From Xanthomonas sp. (GTDB taxonomy: Bacteria; Pseudomonadota; Gammaproteobacteria; Xanthomonadales; Xanthomonadaceae): a DNA stretch of 64,000 bases. The stretch is from contig JADFDQ010000001.1 in assembly GCA_018262705.1 (NCBI GenBank), positions 266,112-330,111 on the forward strand, given 5' to 3'. Both the position numbers and the translations under genes were made by a program. The notes under the pieces were generated by a model, which saw only the letters and a list, made by a program, of their open reading frames with translations, ran no database searches and had not been told where the DNA came from. Below are positions 56,492 through 64,000 of the stretch, one piece after another; position 1 is the stretch's first letter, and each line of letters begins with the position of its first letter.

Positions 56492-57096
56492 TCAGTCCGT
56501 GCAGGCTTCGATCCGGGTCCAGGTGGCAGTAAAGGTCTGATGCGCGGCTCTTGCCTGCACGGTCAGGCCCGAGCCGCGGCCGGTCACTCCGGCGGTGGAG
56601 ATGTAGGTGGCGGTCATCCTGTCTTCCGGATCGTCAAGCGTGTAGGTGTATGCGGTATTGGCCATGCCGCCACCGCCGGCAAACAGCCAGTCCACCTTGC
56701 CCGTCTTGCCGTCGCTCGGCGTGTACTTCATGGTGATCATTCCGCCGCCAATCTTGCCGGTGAACGGCTGGGTGATGTCGCAGGCAGTGAAGGATTCACC
56801 GTTGTCGAGCTGGATGCGATAGGCATGTGAGGCTGTGGGTGCGCCGCCCATCCCACCACAGCGCGGACGTTTGTCGCTCTCATCCGTGCGCGGTTCGTTG
56901 GTGCATTTTTCGTCCTTTGGATCGGTGGTCGCGACGGCAGACGCATTGCCAGCGGGCGTCACTTCCCGGGCGGGCTGCGGCGCATTGACTGCCGGCGCCG
57001 CGGTAGCGGGTGTCGTCGCGTTTACGTCTGCTTGGGCGAGCAGGCGACCAGCGCCAGCAGGGCGATTGGAAGGCAACAGCGAAAGACAGTGCGCAT
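56492..57096 (-). pseudogene. Frameshifted lipoprotein, paralogue of 55910-56464
   Basis: An ATG at 57096 starts a perfect lipoprotein signal peptide (MRTVFRCCLPIALLALVACS) that stops after 24 residues at TAA 57022-57024. The mature domain is in the next frame (from about ADVNATTPATAA) and continues to 56492. It has the CTNEPRTDESDKRPRCGGMG block and beta-rich C-terminal part (ACDITQPFTG, KVDWLFAGGGG). A single base change would join both parts. Either the gene is broken or the frame is shifted in the sequence. No start with a signal peptide exists in the mature frame. Confidence 0.75.
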
Positions 57097-57168
57097 GATC
57101 GTTTTCTCTCTGGGTGTTTACAGATAGCGCAAACCACACGCCAAACCGGACGACACGCCGCCTTGCGC

Positions 57169-57738
57169 CTATTGCAGGCGTCGAATCACCCCGCAGGCCA
57201 CCCGTGCGCCAGCGTTGCCGGCCGGCTGGCTCGAATAGTCATCCTGTGTCGCATGCACGATGACCGCGCGGCCAACGATGTCGTTCGGACCTGCGCTGAG
57301 GCCGACGCCGCGCACCAGCGCATCGACGTGGGCGACGCCGCCGGCGTCGGCGACGAGGTTGTCGATATCGCCGGCATGGTGGGCGCCCATCCCGGAGCGG
57401 CCGTGCGGCTTGGTGTCAGGATTGAAATGGCCGCCGGCGCTGCTGGCGTCGACCGTGCTGCAATCGCCGGTTTCGTGAATGTGGAAGCCGTGCGCGCTGC
57501 CCGGCTGCAAGCCACCGATGTCGCCACGAATGCGCACGCCACCCTCGGCTGAAGACAAGGTCAGCCGACCGCTGACCAAGCTGCCCGACGCAGAGGCAAG
57601 ATTGGCGACGGCGCGCAGCACGACGCCGGGCGGGGTCGTCGTTGTCGGTGCCTGTGGGCGCGGCGCGGGTGCGCTGGCACAGGCGGACAGGCCGGCGATC
57701 AGTGTGGCAACGAGGGCGGAACGGGTCAGATTCGACAT
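57169..57738 (-). CDS. sodC: Cu/Zn superoxide dismutase, lipoprotein form
   Basis: The 189-residue protein converts superoxide to peroxide and oxygen in the periplasm. It has a lipobox LSAC (residues about 18-21), and the copper and zinc ligands in HGFHIHE, GGHFNPDTKPHG and the second His region HHAGDIDNL. The end, GNAGARVACGVI, contains the conserved Arg and disulfide Cys. The ATG at 57738 precedes the signal. An in-frame ATG four codons upstream is possible. It may follow the broken lipoprotein genes in one strand-wise run. Confidence 0.92.
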   Translation of the reverse strand: MSNLTRSALVATLIAGLSACASAPAPRPQAPTTTTPPGVVLRAVANLASASGSLVSGRLTLSSAEGGVRIRGDIGGLQPGSAHGFHIHETGDCSTVDASSAGGHFNPDTKPHGRSGMGAHHAGDIDNLVADAGGVAHVDALVRGVGLSAGPNDIVGRAVIVHATQDDYSSQPAGNAGARVACGVIRRLQ

Positions 57739-57837
57739 GGAGATCTCCATTGGCGAGGTAAGGGAACTATGCCTTCGGCGGGCCATGAAAGGAATGCGGT
57801 ACGTCCGTCGAAAAGACTTTGGGGTGCTCGCGCACAC

Positions 57838-59259
57838 TCAATGCCGCTTGCGCGACGAACCCAGTTTGCGGGTCACCGTGTTGCGGCTCATTCCCAGCGT
57901 GACAGCGGCTTCGCCACGGCGACCGCCGTTGCGTTCCAGGGCCACCGCCAGCAGGGTCTGATCGAGTTGCTCGCGCGCCTTCGCGTGCAGATTCCGGGTG
58001 CCGGCGTCGAGTTCGCTTTGCGTCCAGCGCGCCAGCGCCAGCGTCCAGTCCGGGGGCTCGTTGCCGGTTCCGGCCGGCGTTGTGTCGGTGCTGGCCAGCG
58101 CCAGATCCTGGGGCTTGATCGTTTCCCCCGGCGCCAACGCGGCCAGCCGCCAGCACAGGTTTTCCAGTTCGCGCACGTTGCCCGGCCAGTCGTGGTGCTG
58201 AAGACGCTCCAGCGCCGTGTTCGACAGTCGGCATAACGGCAGCTGCAGCTGTACGGCCGCACGTGCAAGAAAGCGTGCGGCCAACAGCGGGATGTCTTCG
58301 CGACGTTCGCGCAGCGGCGGCAGGTGCAGCCGCACCACGTCGAGGCGATGCAGCAGGTCGGCGCGAAAGCGGCGTTCGGTCACCAGTGCGTCCAGCGGCT
58401 GGTGGGTGGCAGCGATTACGCGCACGTCGACGCGGATCAATTCGCGCCCGCCGACGCGGAAGAACTCGCCTTCGGCCAGCACCCGCAGCAGCCGCGTTTG
58501 CAGCGCCATCGGCATGTCGCCGATTTCGTCCAGAAACAGCGTGCCGTCGTTGGCCTGTTCGAAACGGCCGATATGACGCTTATTGGCGCCGGTAAAGGCC
58601 CCGGCCTCATGCCCGAACAATTCCGATTCCAGCAATTCGGCGGGAATGGCGGCGGTATTGAGCGCGATGAAAGGCTTGCTGGCGCGCCGCGATTCGCGGT
58701 GCAGCGCGCGCGCGACCAGCTCTTTGCCGGTGCCGGTTTCGCCGGTGATCAGCACCGACAGCGGCACCTGCGCGAAGCGGCCGATGGCACGAAACAGCGC
58801 GCGCATCTCGCGCGACTGGCCGATCAGTTCCGCTGCCGTGGTCGCCTCGATGGCAGGCTCAGGCGTCCGCTCCGCCGCTGGCGCGGTATCCGGCAGCGCC
58901 CGCGCCACCAGCGCAACGGCAGCGTCGAGGTCGAACGGCTTGGACAGGAAGTCGTGCGCGCCGCCGCGGAAGGCGCTGGCGGTGCTGGCGACGTCGGTGT
59001 GTGCCGACATCACGATCACCGGCAAGCCGGGCAGCCTGGCCTTGAATGCGTCCAGCAGCGCCAGCCCGTCCATGCCGGGCATGCGCACGTCGATCAAGGC
59101 GAGATCGGGCGTTTCGCCCGCGCCGAGCGTCGACAGCGCGGCGTCGGCGTCGGCAAATGCAGAGACCCGGTAGCCGGCCTCGGACAATGCGGCCGACAGC
59201 ACGTAGCGGATCGAGCGGTCGTCATCGACCACCCACAGACGCGCGGCTTCAGTCATCAA
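57838..59259 (-). CDS. ntrC: Nitrogen regulator NtrC (sigma-54 activator)
   Basis: The 473-residue protein has a receiver domain with phosphoacceptor Asp57 (LALIDVRMPGMDG), a sigma-54 AAA+ domain with Walker A GETGTGKE and the GAFTGA loop in GHEAGAFTGANKRH, and a C-terminal Fis-type HTH ([19 protein letters not shown]). It activates nitrogen-assimilation promoters with RNA polymerase sigma-54 when phosphorylated by NtrB. It overlaps ntrB by 11 bp. glnA lies in the same direction about 2 kb upstream of the pair, beyond the opposite-strand GGDEF-EAL gene. Confidence 0.94.
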   Translation of the reverse strand: MMTEAARLWVVDDDRSIRYVLSAALSEAGYRVSAFADADAALSTLGAGETPDLALIDVRMPGMDGLALLDAFKARLPGLPVIVMSAHTDVASTASAFRGGAHDFLSKPFDLDAAVALVARALPDTAPAAERTPEPAIEATTAAELIGQSREMRALFRAIGRFAQVPLSVLITGETGTGKELVARALHRESRRASKPFIALNTAAIPAELLESELFGHEAGAFTGANKRHIGRFEQANDGTLFLDEIGDMPMALQTRLLRVLAEGEFFRVGGRELIRVDVRVIAATHQPLDALVTERRFRADLLHRLDVVRLHLPPLRERREDIPLLAARFLARAAVQLQLPLCRLSNTALERLQHHDWPGNVRELENLCWRLAALAPGETIKPQDLALASTDTTPAGTGNEPPDWTLALARWTQSELDAGTRNLHAKAREQLDQTLLAVALERNGGRRGEAAVTLGMSRNTVTRKLGSSRKRH

Positions 59260-60283
59260 GGGTCTCCGCCGCCAGCGGCAGCAGCAGGGTGAACACGGTG
59301 TGGCCCGGGCGCGAGCGCCAGACCAGCATCCCGCCGTGGGCGCGCGCCACCTGCTGGACCATGGCCAGCCCCAGCCCGGTGCCTTCGGCGCGACCGGACA
59401 CCAGCGGCAGCAGCAGATGCTCGGTCAACTCCGGCGGCACGCCTCGGCCGTCGTCGACCACGTCGAGGCGCAGCGCCAGCCCACGCAACTGCCCATCGAT
59501 GCGCGCTTCGTGATCGGCACGGGTGCGCAGGCTGACGTTGCCGGCGCCGGCTTCAATGGCGTTGCGCACCAGATTCCAGACCGCCTGCGCAAGGGAATCG
59601 GCATCGCCCTGCAGCTCCGGCAGCGAAGGGTCGTAATCACGCCGCAGCCGCACCGCCCAGCCGGCGTCGCTTTCGGCAAGGCGAACCACGCGCTCGAGCA
59701 CGGCATGCACATTGACCGGCACCCGCTGCGGCGGCGGTTCCGGATGCAGCAGGCGTTCCACCAGCGTGGCCAGCCGCTGGGCTTCCTCTTCGATGATGGC
59801 GGTCAGCTCGCGCGATTCGGAATCGACGCGGCGCGACAGCAGCTGCGCCGCACCCTTGATGCCGGCTAGCGGATTGCGCAGTTCGTGCGCCAGCCCCTTG
59901 AGCGAGGCGGCCAGCGCCGAGGGCAGCAGTTGGGCCGGATCGGCGCCGGGGAATTCGTCGACCGGATGCAGTTCGACCCAGCTTCCGGATTCGTCGGGGG
60001 TCAGCCACAGATCGGCGAAATGCACGCCATCGCTGCCCGGTGCCGAGAGCGCCAGCGCACGCAGGCGCAGCGGCGAACCGGACGGATCGGTCAGCCGTTC
60101 GGCCAGGCGATCTCCTTCGCATTCGAGCGCGCTCGCATGCAGGCCCTGCAAGCGGCGTCGACTCACGCCCAGCCAACGCGCGCAGGCCGCGTTGGCGAAC
60201 GCGATTTGCGCGCGTTGATCCAGGCGCAGCAGCGGCGTGGTGAGTGCATCGAGGGTGGCGACGGTGGAAGCGTCCATCTGCAT
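59249..60283 (-). CDS. ntrB: Nitrogen sensor histidine kinase NtrB
   Basis: The roughly 344-residue cytoplasmic kinase has a PAS domain (about 1-120), a HisKA domain with HELRNPLAGIKGAAQLL, and an HATPase domain with NLVRNAIEAGA, DDGRGVPPE, and GTGLGLAMVQQVARAHGG. These are typical of NtrB/GlnL, which phosphorylates NtrC under nitrogen limitation with PII. The start is uncertain: ATG 60283 and ATG 60277 are both open and no clear ribosome binding site is present. An NtrC-type palindrome directly abuts the start. Confidence 0.93.
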   Translation of the reverse strand: MQMDASTVATLDALTTPLLRLDQRAQIAFANAACARWLGVSRRRLQGLHASALECEGDRLAERLTDPSGSPLRLRALALSAPGSDGVHFADLWLTPDESGSWVELHPVDEFPGADPAQLLPSALAASLKGLAHELRNPLAGIKGAAQLLSRRVDSESRELTAIIEEEAQRLATLVERLLHPEPPPQRVPVNVHAVLERVVRLAESDAGWAVRLRRDYDPSLPELQGDADSLAQAVWNLVRNAIEAGAGNVSLRTRADHEARIDGQLRGLALRLDVVDDGRGVPPELTEHLLLPLVSGRAEGTGLGLAMVQQVARAHGGMLVWRSRPGHTVFTLLLPLAAETLDD

Positions 60284-60284
60284 T

Positions 60285-60301
60285 TGCACTAATTTAGTGC
60301 A
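60285..60301 (-). promoter_or_regulatory. NtrC-binding palindrome upstream of ntrB
   Basis: TGCACTAATTTAGTGCA is a perfect 17-base palindrome that fits the NtrC half-sites (TGCAC...GTGCA). It lies at the ntrB start, one base upstream of the ATG at 60283, so phosphorylated NtrC could repress ntrBC autogenously. Confidence 0.72.
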
Positions 60302-60371
60302 TTTCGGCCAAGACAGCGTGATTCCTTCCAATGGCGATAGCGCCAACGCTGGTTTTGCTTGCACGGCCGGA

Positions 60372-60380
60372 TGCTAGGCT
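60372..60380 (+). promoter_or_regulatory. Extended -10 (TGCTAGGCT) upstream of GGDEF-EAL gene
   Basis: TGCTAGGCT fits TGnTAnnnT. The predicted start lies near 60387, about 40 bases before the chosen ATG. Same nonamer as before ubiA and the efflux operon. Confidence 0.5.
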
Positions 60381-60425
60381 AGACTCGCGGTGCAGGTGTC
60401 GATTGCATCAGGGGTAGGCGAATCC

Positions 60426-62336
60426 ATGGGGCCCATGCCATCCAGATCGAATCTGCCGGAACGGCTGCTTGCACTTGATACGCGCCGCGTACGCCAGATC
60501 GGCTGGCCGGTACTGGGTATCTTCCTGTATCTGGTGATCGCCAACAGTCTCCGCACCCGCTGGCCTTCTGCCGGTATCGACCTTGCCATTGCTGCGCTGA
60601 CGGGGCTCGCACTTTGGTTCAACGCCCACGGCCGCGCGCCGCAGGCGGTGCGGTTGATGGTGGCCTCGCTGGCACTGGGCCTGAGCGTACTGATGGTCGC
60701 GGGAGAAGGCCTGTACGACACCGCGGTGATGGCGTTCCCGACCCTGATCGTGTTTGCCGCCATGCTTGGCGCACGCCGGTTGACACAGGCGCTGGTGTGG
60801 TTCTTGCTGGCCGCATTGGGCGCCGTCTTCGCGCTGAATCACTTTGGCGTTCTGCCGGTCAGTATCGGCAATCTGATCGCTGTTGGCGAAGACGATGTCA
60901 CCCTCGTGATTCGCCTGATCGAATTGGGCCTGATCCTGCTGATGACCTGGCTGCTGGTCTACATGCTGGCCGGCGACCTGCGCACCACCATCGTCCAGCT
61001 CGACGGCGAAAAGCAGGCACTGCTGAAATCGCAAGAGGAAATCGAACGGCTGGTGCAGCGCGATGCCCTGACCGGTTTGCCCAACCGACTGCTGGCGCGC
61101 GATCGCCTCGAACAGATGCTGGTGCAGTCCGAAACCAGCGGCCGCGTGGTGGCGGTGCTGTTTCTCGATCTGGACAACTTCAAGACCATCAACGATTCGC
61201 TCGGCCACGATGCCGGCGACGCTTTGCTCAAGCAGGTGGCCGGAAAATTGCGCGCGGCGCTGCGCGACAACGATACCGTCGCCCGCATGTCCGGCGACGA
61301 GTTTTTGATCCTGCTGTCCAACCTCAAGAGCGAAAGCACGATCGCGACCGTGATCGGCAAGATCAATCGGGTGTTTCGCGAGCCGTTCCGGGTCAACGAC
61401 GTGGACGCGCTGGTGACCGCCTCGCTCGGCATCGCAGTGGCGCCGCGCGACGGCGAGGATGTGGATCAGCTGCTGAGAAATGCCGACCTTGCGATGTACA
61501 AGGCCAAGGATGCCGGGCGCAACACGTTCTGCTTCTTCGACGCCAGCATGAACGAGAGCGTGGCCGAACAGCTGCGGATCGGTGCCGGCCTGCGCACGGC
61601 GCTGGCCAATGGCGAGCTGCGATTGCATTACCAACCGCAGTACGACCTCGTCAGCGGCCGCATTCTCGGCGCCGAGGCGCTGCTGCGCTGGCAGCATCCG
61701 GAACTGGGCGCGATCCCGCCGGTGCGCTTCATTCCGGTGGCCGAGCGCAGCGGGCTGATCCACGAGATCGGCGGCTGGGTGCTGCACCAGGCCTGTCGCG
61801 ATGCCCAACGCTGGTGTGAGGAAGGTCTGGGGGAACTGACGGTGGCGGTCAATGTGTCACCGCTGCAGCTGCGCCGCGACGATCTGGATGCCGTGGTGGC
61901 TTCGGCACTGGCCGCATCCGGACTTGCCGGCCCGAGGCTGGAACTGGAGTTGACCGAATCCGTGCTGGTCACCGATTCCAGCGATCCGGCCGAAGTGCTG
62001 CGGCGCGTGAGCAGCCGCGGCGTGAAAGTCGCCATCGACGATTTCGGCACCGGCTATTCCAACCTGAGCTATCTGCGTCGGTTCGCCGTGCACCGATTGA
62101 AGATCGACCGCTCGTTCGTGGACAGGATTTGCAGCGACGCCAACGACGAAGCGCTGGTGAAGGCGATCGTGGAGATGGCCCATTGCCTGAGCCTGTCGGT
62201 GGTGGCAGAAGGCATCGAAGACGAGGAAGCGCTGCAGAAGCTGCGCGGTCTTGGCTGCGAGAGCGGGCAGGGATTCCTGTGGTCGCCGGCGGTGCCGTTC
62301 GCGGAGTTCACCGCACTGGTGCGGGCGCAGGAGTAG
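60426..62336 (+). CDS. Membrane GGDEF-EAL cyclic-di-GMP protein
   Basis: The 636-residue protein has an N-terminal membrane domain of five to six helices (about 20-195), a GGDEF domain with ARMSGDEFLILL (about 220-380; SGDEF in place of GGDEF, a variant found in active enzymes), and an EAL domain with GAEALLRW, QPQYDL, ELELTES, DDFGTGYSNL and KIDRSF (about 385-630). Both catalytic sites look intact, so it could make or break down c-di-GMP. The start at 60426 has AGGGG upstream. GTG 60390 is an alternative. Confidence 0.93.
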   Translation: MGPMPSRSNLPERLLALDTRRVRQIGWPVLGIFLYLVIANSLRTRWPSAGIDLAIAALTGLALWFNAHGRAPQAVRLMVASLALGLSVLMVAGEGLYDTAVMAFPTLIVFAAMLGARRLTQALVWFLLAALGAVFALNHFGVLPVSIGNLIAVGEDDVTLVIRLIELGLILLMTWLLVYMLAGDLRTTIVQLDGEKQALLKSQEEIERLVQRDALTGLPNRLLARDRLEQMLVQSETSGRVVAVLFLDLDNFKTINDSLGHDAGDALLKQVAGKLRAALRDNDTVARMSGDEFLILLSNLKSESTIATVIGKINRVFREPFRVNDVDALVTASLGIAVAPRDGEDVDQLLRNADLAMYKAKDAGRNTFCFFDASMNESVAEQLRIGAGLRTALANGELRLHYQPQYDLVSGRILGAEALLRWQHPELGAIPPVRFIPVAERSGLIHEIGGWVLHQACRDAQRWCEEGLGELTVAVNVSPLQLRRDDLDAVVASALAASGLAGPRLELELTESVLVTDSSDPAEVLRRVSSRGVKVAIDDFGTGYSNLSYLRRFAVHRLKIDRSFVDRICSDANDEALVKAIVEMAHCLSLSVVAEGIEDEEALQKLRGLGCESGQGFLWSPAVPFAEFTALVRAQE

Positions 62337-62377
62337 GGCCAGGGGTCAGGGGCCGGGGGCATTACAGCCTTTTTGCC

Positions 62378-62454
62378 GTCACCCCGGCGTAAGCCGGGGT
62401 CCAGTCTTTGGCGGGACATCTGAAAAACTGGAAGCCGGCCTGCATCGGGATGAC
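62378..62454. repeat. Palindromic element CCCCGGC-GTAA-GCCGGGG
   Basis: The inner stem is ACCCCGGC-GTAA-GCCGGGGT (62381-62400) and the outer ends resemble GTCACCCCG and CGGGATGAC. A related core is translated at the end of bioH. It separates the convergent GGDEF-EAL and glnA genes. Confidence 0.75.
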
Positions 62455-62498
62455 GCTGGCGGATCGCTCCCACCCGTATGGCGGCCCAAAGGCCGCAA

Positions 62499-63908
62499 TC
62501 AGATCGTGTAGTACAGCTGGTATTCGAGCGGGTGCGTCGCTGCGCGGAACGCGGTGACTTCCTTCATTTTCAGCCCGATGTAGGCGTCGATGAAGTCGTC
62601 GGTGAACACGCCGCCGGCCTTCAGGAAGTCGCGGTCGGCATCCAGCGCATCCAGCGCTTGGTCCAGCGAGTGGCAGACGGTGGGAATGCCTTTCTCCTCT
62701 TCCGGCGGCAGGTCGTACAGATCCTTGTCGCTGGGCGCACCCGGATCGATCTGGTTCTTGATGCCGTCGAGGCCGGCCATCATCAGCGCGGCGAAGGTCA
62801 GGTAGCCGCTGTTCATCGGGTCCGGGAAACGAATTTCGATGCGCCGTGCCTTCGGGTTGGACACGTAGGGGATACGGCAGGAAGCGGAGCGGTTGGAGGC
62901 CGAATAGGCCAGCATCACCGGCGCTTCATAGCCGGGCACCAGCCGCTTGTAGCTGTTGGTGGTGGAGTTGGCGAAGGCATTGATCGCACGGGCGTGCTTG
63001 AAGATGCCGCCGATGTACCACAGCGCGAGCTGCGACAGACCGCCGTAACCGTCGCCGGAGAACAGGTTGACGCCGCCCTTGGCCAGCGACATGTGCACAT
63101 GCATGCCGCTGCCGTTGTCGCCGACGATGGGCTTGGGCATGAAAGTGGCGGTCTTGCCGCTGCGGTGGGCGACGTTCTTGATGATGTACTTCATCGCCAG
63201 CAGGTCGTCGCCTTTCTTCACCAGCGTATTGAAGCGGGTGCCGATCTCGCACTGGCCGGCATTGGCCACTTCGTGGTGGTGCACCTCGGTTTCGATGCCG
63301 ACCGCTTCCAGCGTTTTGCACATTTCCGCACGCAAGTCGTGCAGCGAATCCAGCGGCGCGACCGGGAAATAGCCGCCCTTCACCATCGGCCGATAACCGC
63401 TGTTGCCGCCGGCGTAGTCGCGCGCCGAGTTCCAGTGGGCCTCTTCCGAGTCGATTTGGTAGAAGGTGTGTCCCATTTCGTTGGCGAAGCGCACCGAGTC
63501 GAAGATGAAGAACTCGGGCTCCGGACCGAAGAAGGCTTGGTCGGCAATACCGCTGGCCTTGAGGAAGGCCTCGGCGCGTCGCGCCACGCCGCGCGGGTCG
63601 CGGGTGTAGGCCTGCATGGTGGTCGGGTCGAGGATGTCGCAACTGAGCACCAAGGTGGGATCGGCGGTGAACGGATCGACGTAGGCGGTGGCGGCATCGG
63701 GCAGCAGCACCATGTCGGAGTTCTGGATGCCGCGCCAGCCATTGATCGAGCTGCCGTCGAACATGCGCCCGTCCTCGAACAGACTTTCATCGACGATCGA
63801 CGCCGGGAAGGTGACGTGGTGCTGGACGCCGCGCATGTCGGCAAAGCGCAAGTCGATGAACTCGATCTTGTGGGTCTTGAGCAGGGTTTGGACGTGGTCG
63901 TAGGACAT
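62499..63908 (-). CDS. glnA: Glutamine synthetase, type I
   Basis: The 469-residue enzyme makes glutamine from glutamate, ammonia and ATP. Signatures are DGSSINGW, the metal ligands in EPEFFIFDS and [22 protein letters not shown] and [10 protein letters not shown]. The adenylylation tyrosine is Tyr398 in [10 protein letters not shown], so activity is probably controlled by GlnE. The start ATG at 63908 is directly preceded by a C-rich heptamer array on the coding strand with no visible ribosome binding site. Nitrogen control by ntrBC is expected, but an NtrC box is not seen within the window and would lie beyond 64000. Confidence 0.97.
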   Translation of the reverse strand: MSYDHVQTLLKTHKIEFIDLRFADMRGVQHHVTFPASIVDESLFEDGRMFDGSSINGWRGIQNSDMVLLPDAATAYVDPFTADPTLVLSCDILDPTTMQAYTRDPRGVARRAEAFLKASGIADQAFFGPEPEFFIFDSVRFANEMGHTFYQIDSEEAHWNSARDYAGGNSGYRPMVKGGYFPVAPLDSLHDLRAEMCKTLEAVGIETEVHHHEVANAGQCEIGTRFNTLVKKGDDLLAMKYIIKNVAHRSGKTATFMPKPIVGDNGSGMHVHMSLAKGGVNLFSGDGYGGLSQLALWYIGGIFKHARAINAFANSTTNSYKRLVPGYEAPVMLAYSASNRSASCRIPYVSNPKARRIEIRFPDPMNSGYLTFAALMMAGLDGIKNQIDPGAPSDKDLYDLPPEEEKGIPTVCHSLDQALDALDADRDFLKAGGVFTDDFIDAYIGLKMKEVTAFRAATHPLEYQLYYTI

Positions 63909-64000
63909 GGGGGGTCAGGGCTCGGGGACAGGGGGCAGGGGACAGGGGGCAGGGGGCAGGGGACAGGGGACAGGGGACAGGGGACAGGGGACAGGGGACA
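63909..64000. repeat. GGGGACA-type heptamer array upstream of glnA
   Basis: From the glnA start codon to the window end (and beyond), the plus strand is a tandem of GGGGACA/GGGGGCA heptamers, about 12 copies. The copies are nearly perfect toward the right. G runs of four to five spaced by three bases are suitable for G-quadruplexes on the plus strand, which is the template strand for glnA. Confidence 0.9.

Noticed and set aside
60408..61808. 466-codon frame antisense to the GGDEF-EAL gene
   Set aside because: The sense strand has full catalytic motifs; the antisense product is His/Gln-rich and featureless.

Overview
The window is a GC-rich gammaproteobacterial chromosome segment, most consistent with the Xanthomonadaceae/Lysobacteraceae. 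This rests on protein resemblance and gene order: rnpA-yidC-mnmE at the left edge, the ubiA/comF/bioB/bioF cluster, a monomeric NADP isocitrate dehydrogenase, and ntrBC close to glnA. The genus cannot be fixed from sequence alone. The rnpA-yidC-mnmE block suggests that the replication origin region lies just left of the window.

Layout. 1-4.5 kb: RNase P protein, YidC insertase, MnmE tRNA GTPase and a TonB-like lipoprotein. 4.5-10 kb: a NatAB-type exporter, a secreted TAP-type hydrolase, a three-gene operon of two small membrane proteins plus an XRE regulator with a clear promoter and operator, and ferredoxin-NADP reductase. 10-16 kb: a YadGH exporter and a two-gene RND efflux system. 16-29 kb: housekeeping and accessory genes (tatD, hrpB, an orphan kinase with a degenerate receiver, rluE, an exported methyltransferase-like protein, icd, a hydrolase-zapE-queF-lipoprotein operon, cytochrome c). 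29-38.5 kb: a cell-surface cluster with a 1,714-residue autotransporter, a TIGR03032-like protein, an EF-hand protein, an unknown protein and an M4 metallopeptidase. 38.5-39 kb: tRNA-Arg(CCG), whose 3' end is repeated three times downstream. 39-48 kb: ubiA, comF and the biotin genes bioB-bioF and bioH-bioC, with gabD and a CoA-transferase between them. 48-57 kb: a thiolase, an unknown protein, a YadA-like adhesin interrupted by an amber codon, an ECF sigma factor and Ser/Thr kinase pair, and small secreted proteins. 57-64 kb: sodC, ntrC-ntrB with an NtrC-like palindrome, a GGDEF-EAL protein, and glnA preceded by a G-rich heptamer array.

Many neighbouring genes share 4-bp stop/start overlaps (natA-natB, yadG-yadH, mfp-rnd, hydrolase-zapE-queF, bioH-bioC, sigma-kinase), implying translational coupling. 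Intergenic space is filled with palindromic repeats of at least four families. One such element sits in frame inside hrpB and another forms part of an extended BioH C-terminus.

The most unusual items are a biotin synthase with a 13-cysteine, glycine-rich C-terminal tail, the tRNA-Arg locus with three 116-bp units each containing the tRNA 3' end, a cluster of apparently broken genes around the adhesin/sigma locus, and the G-rich heptamer array abutting the glnA start codon.
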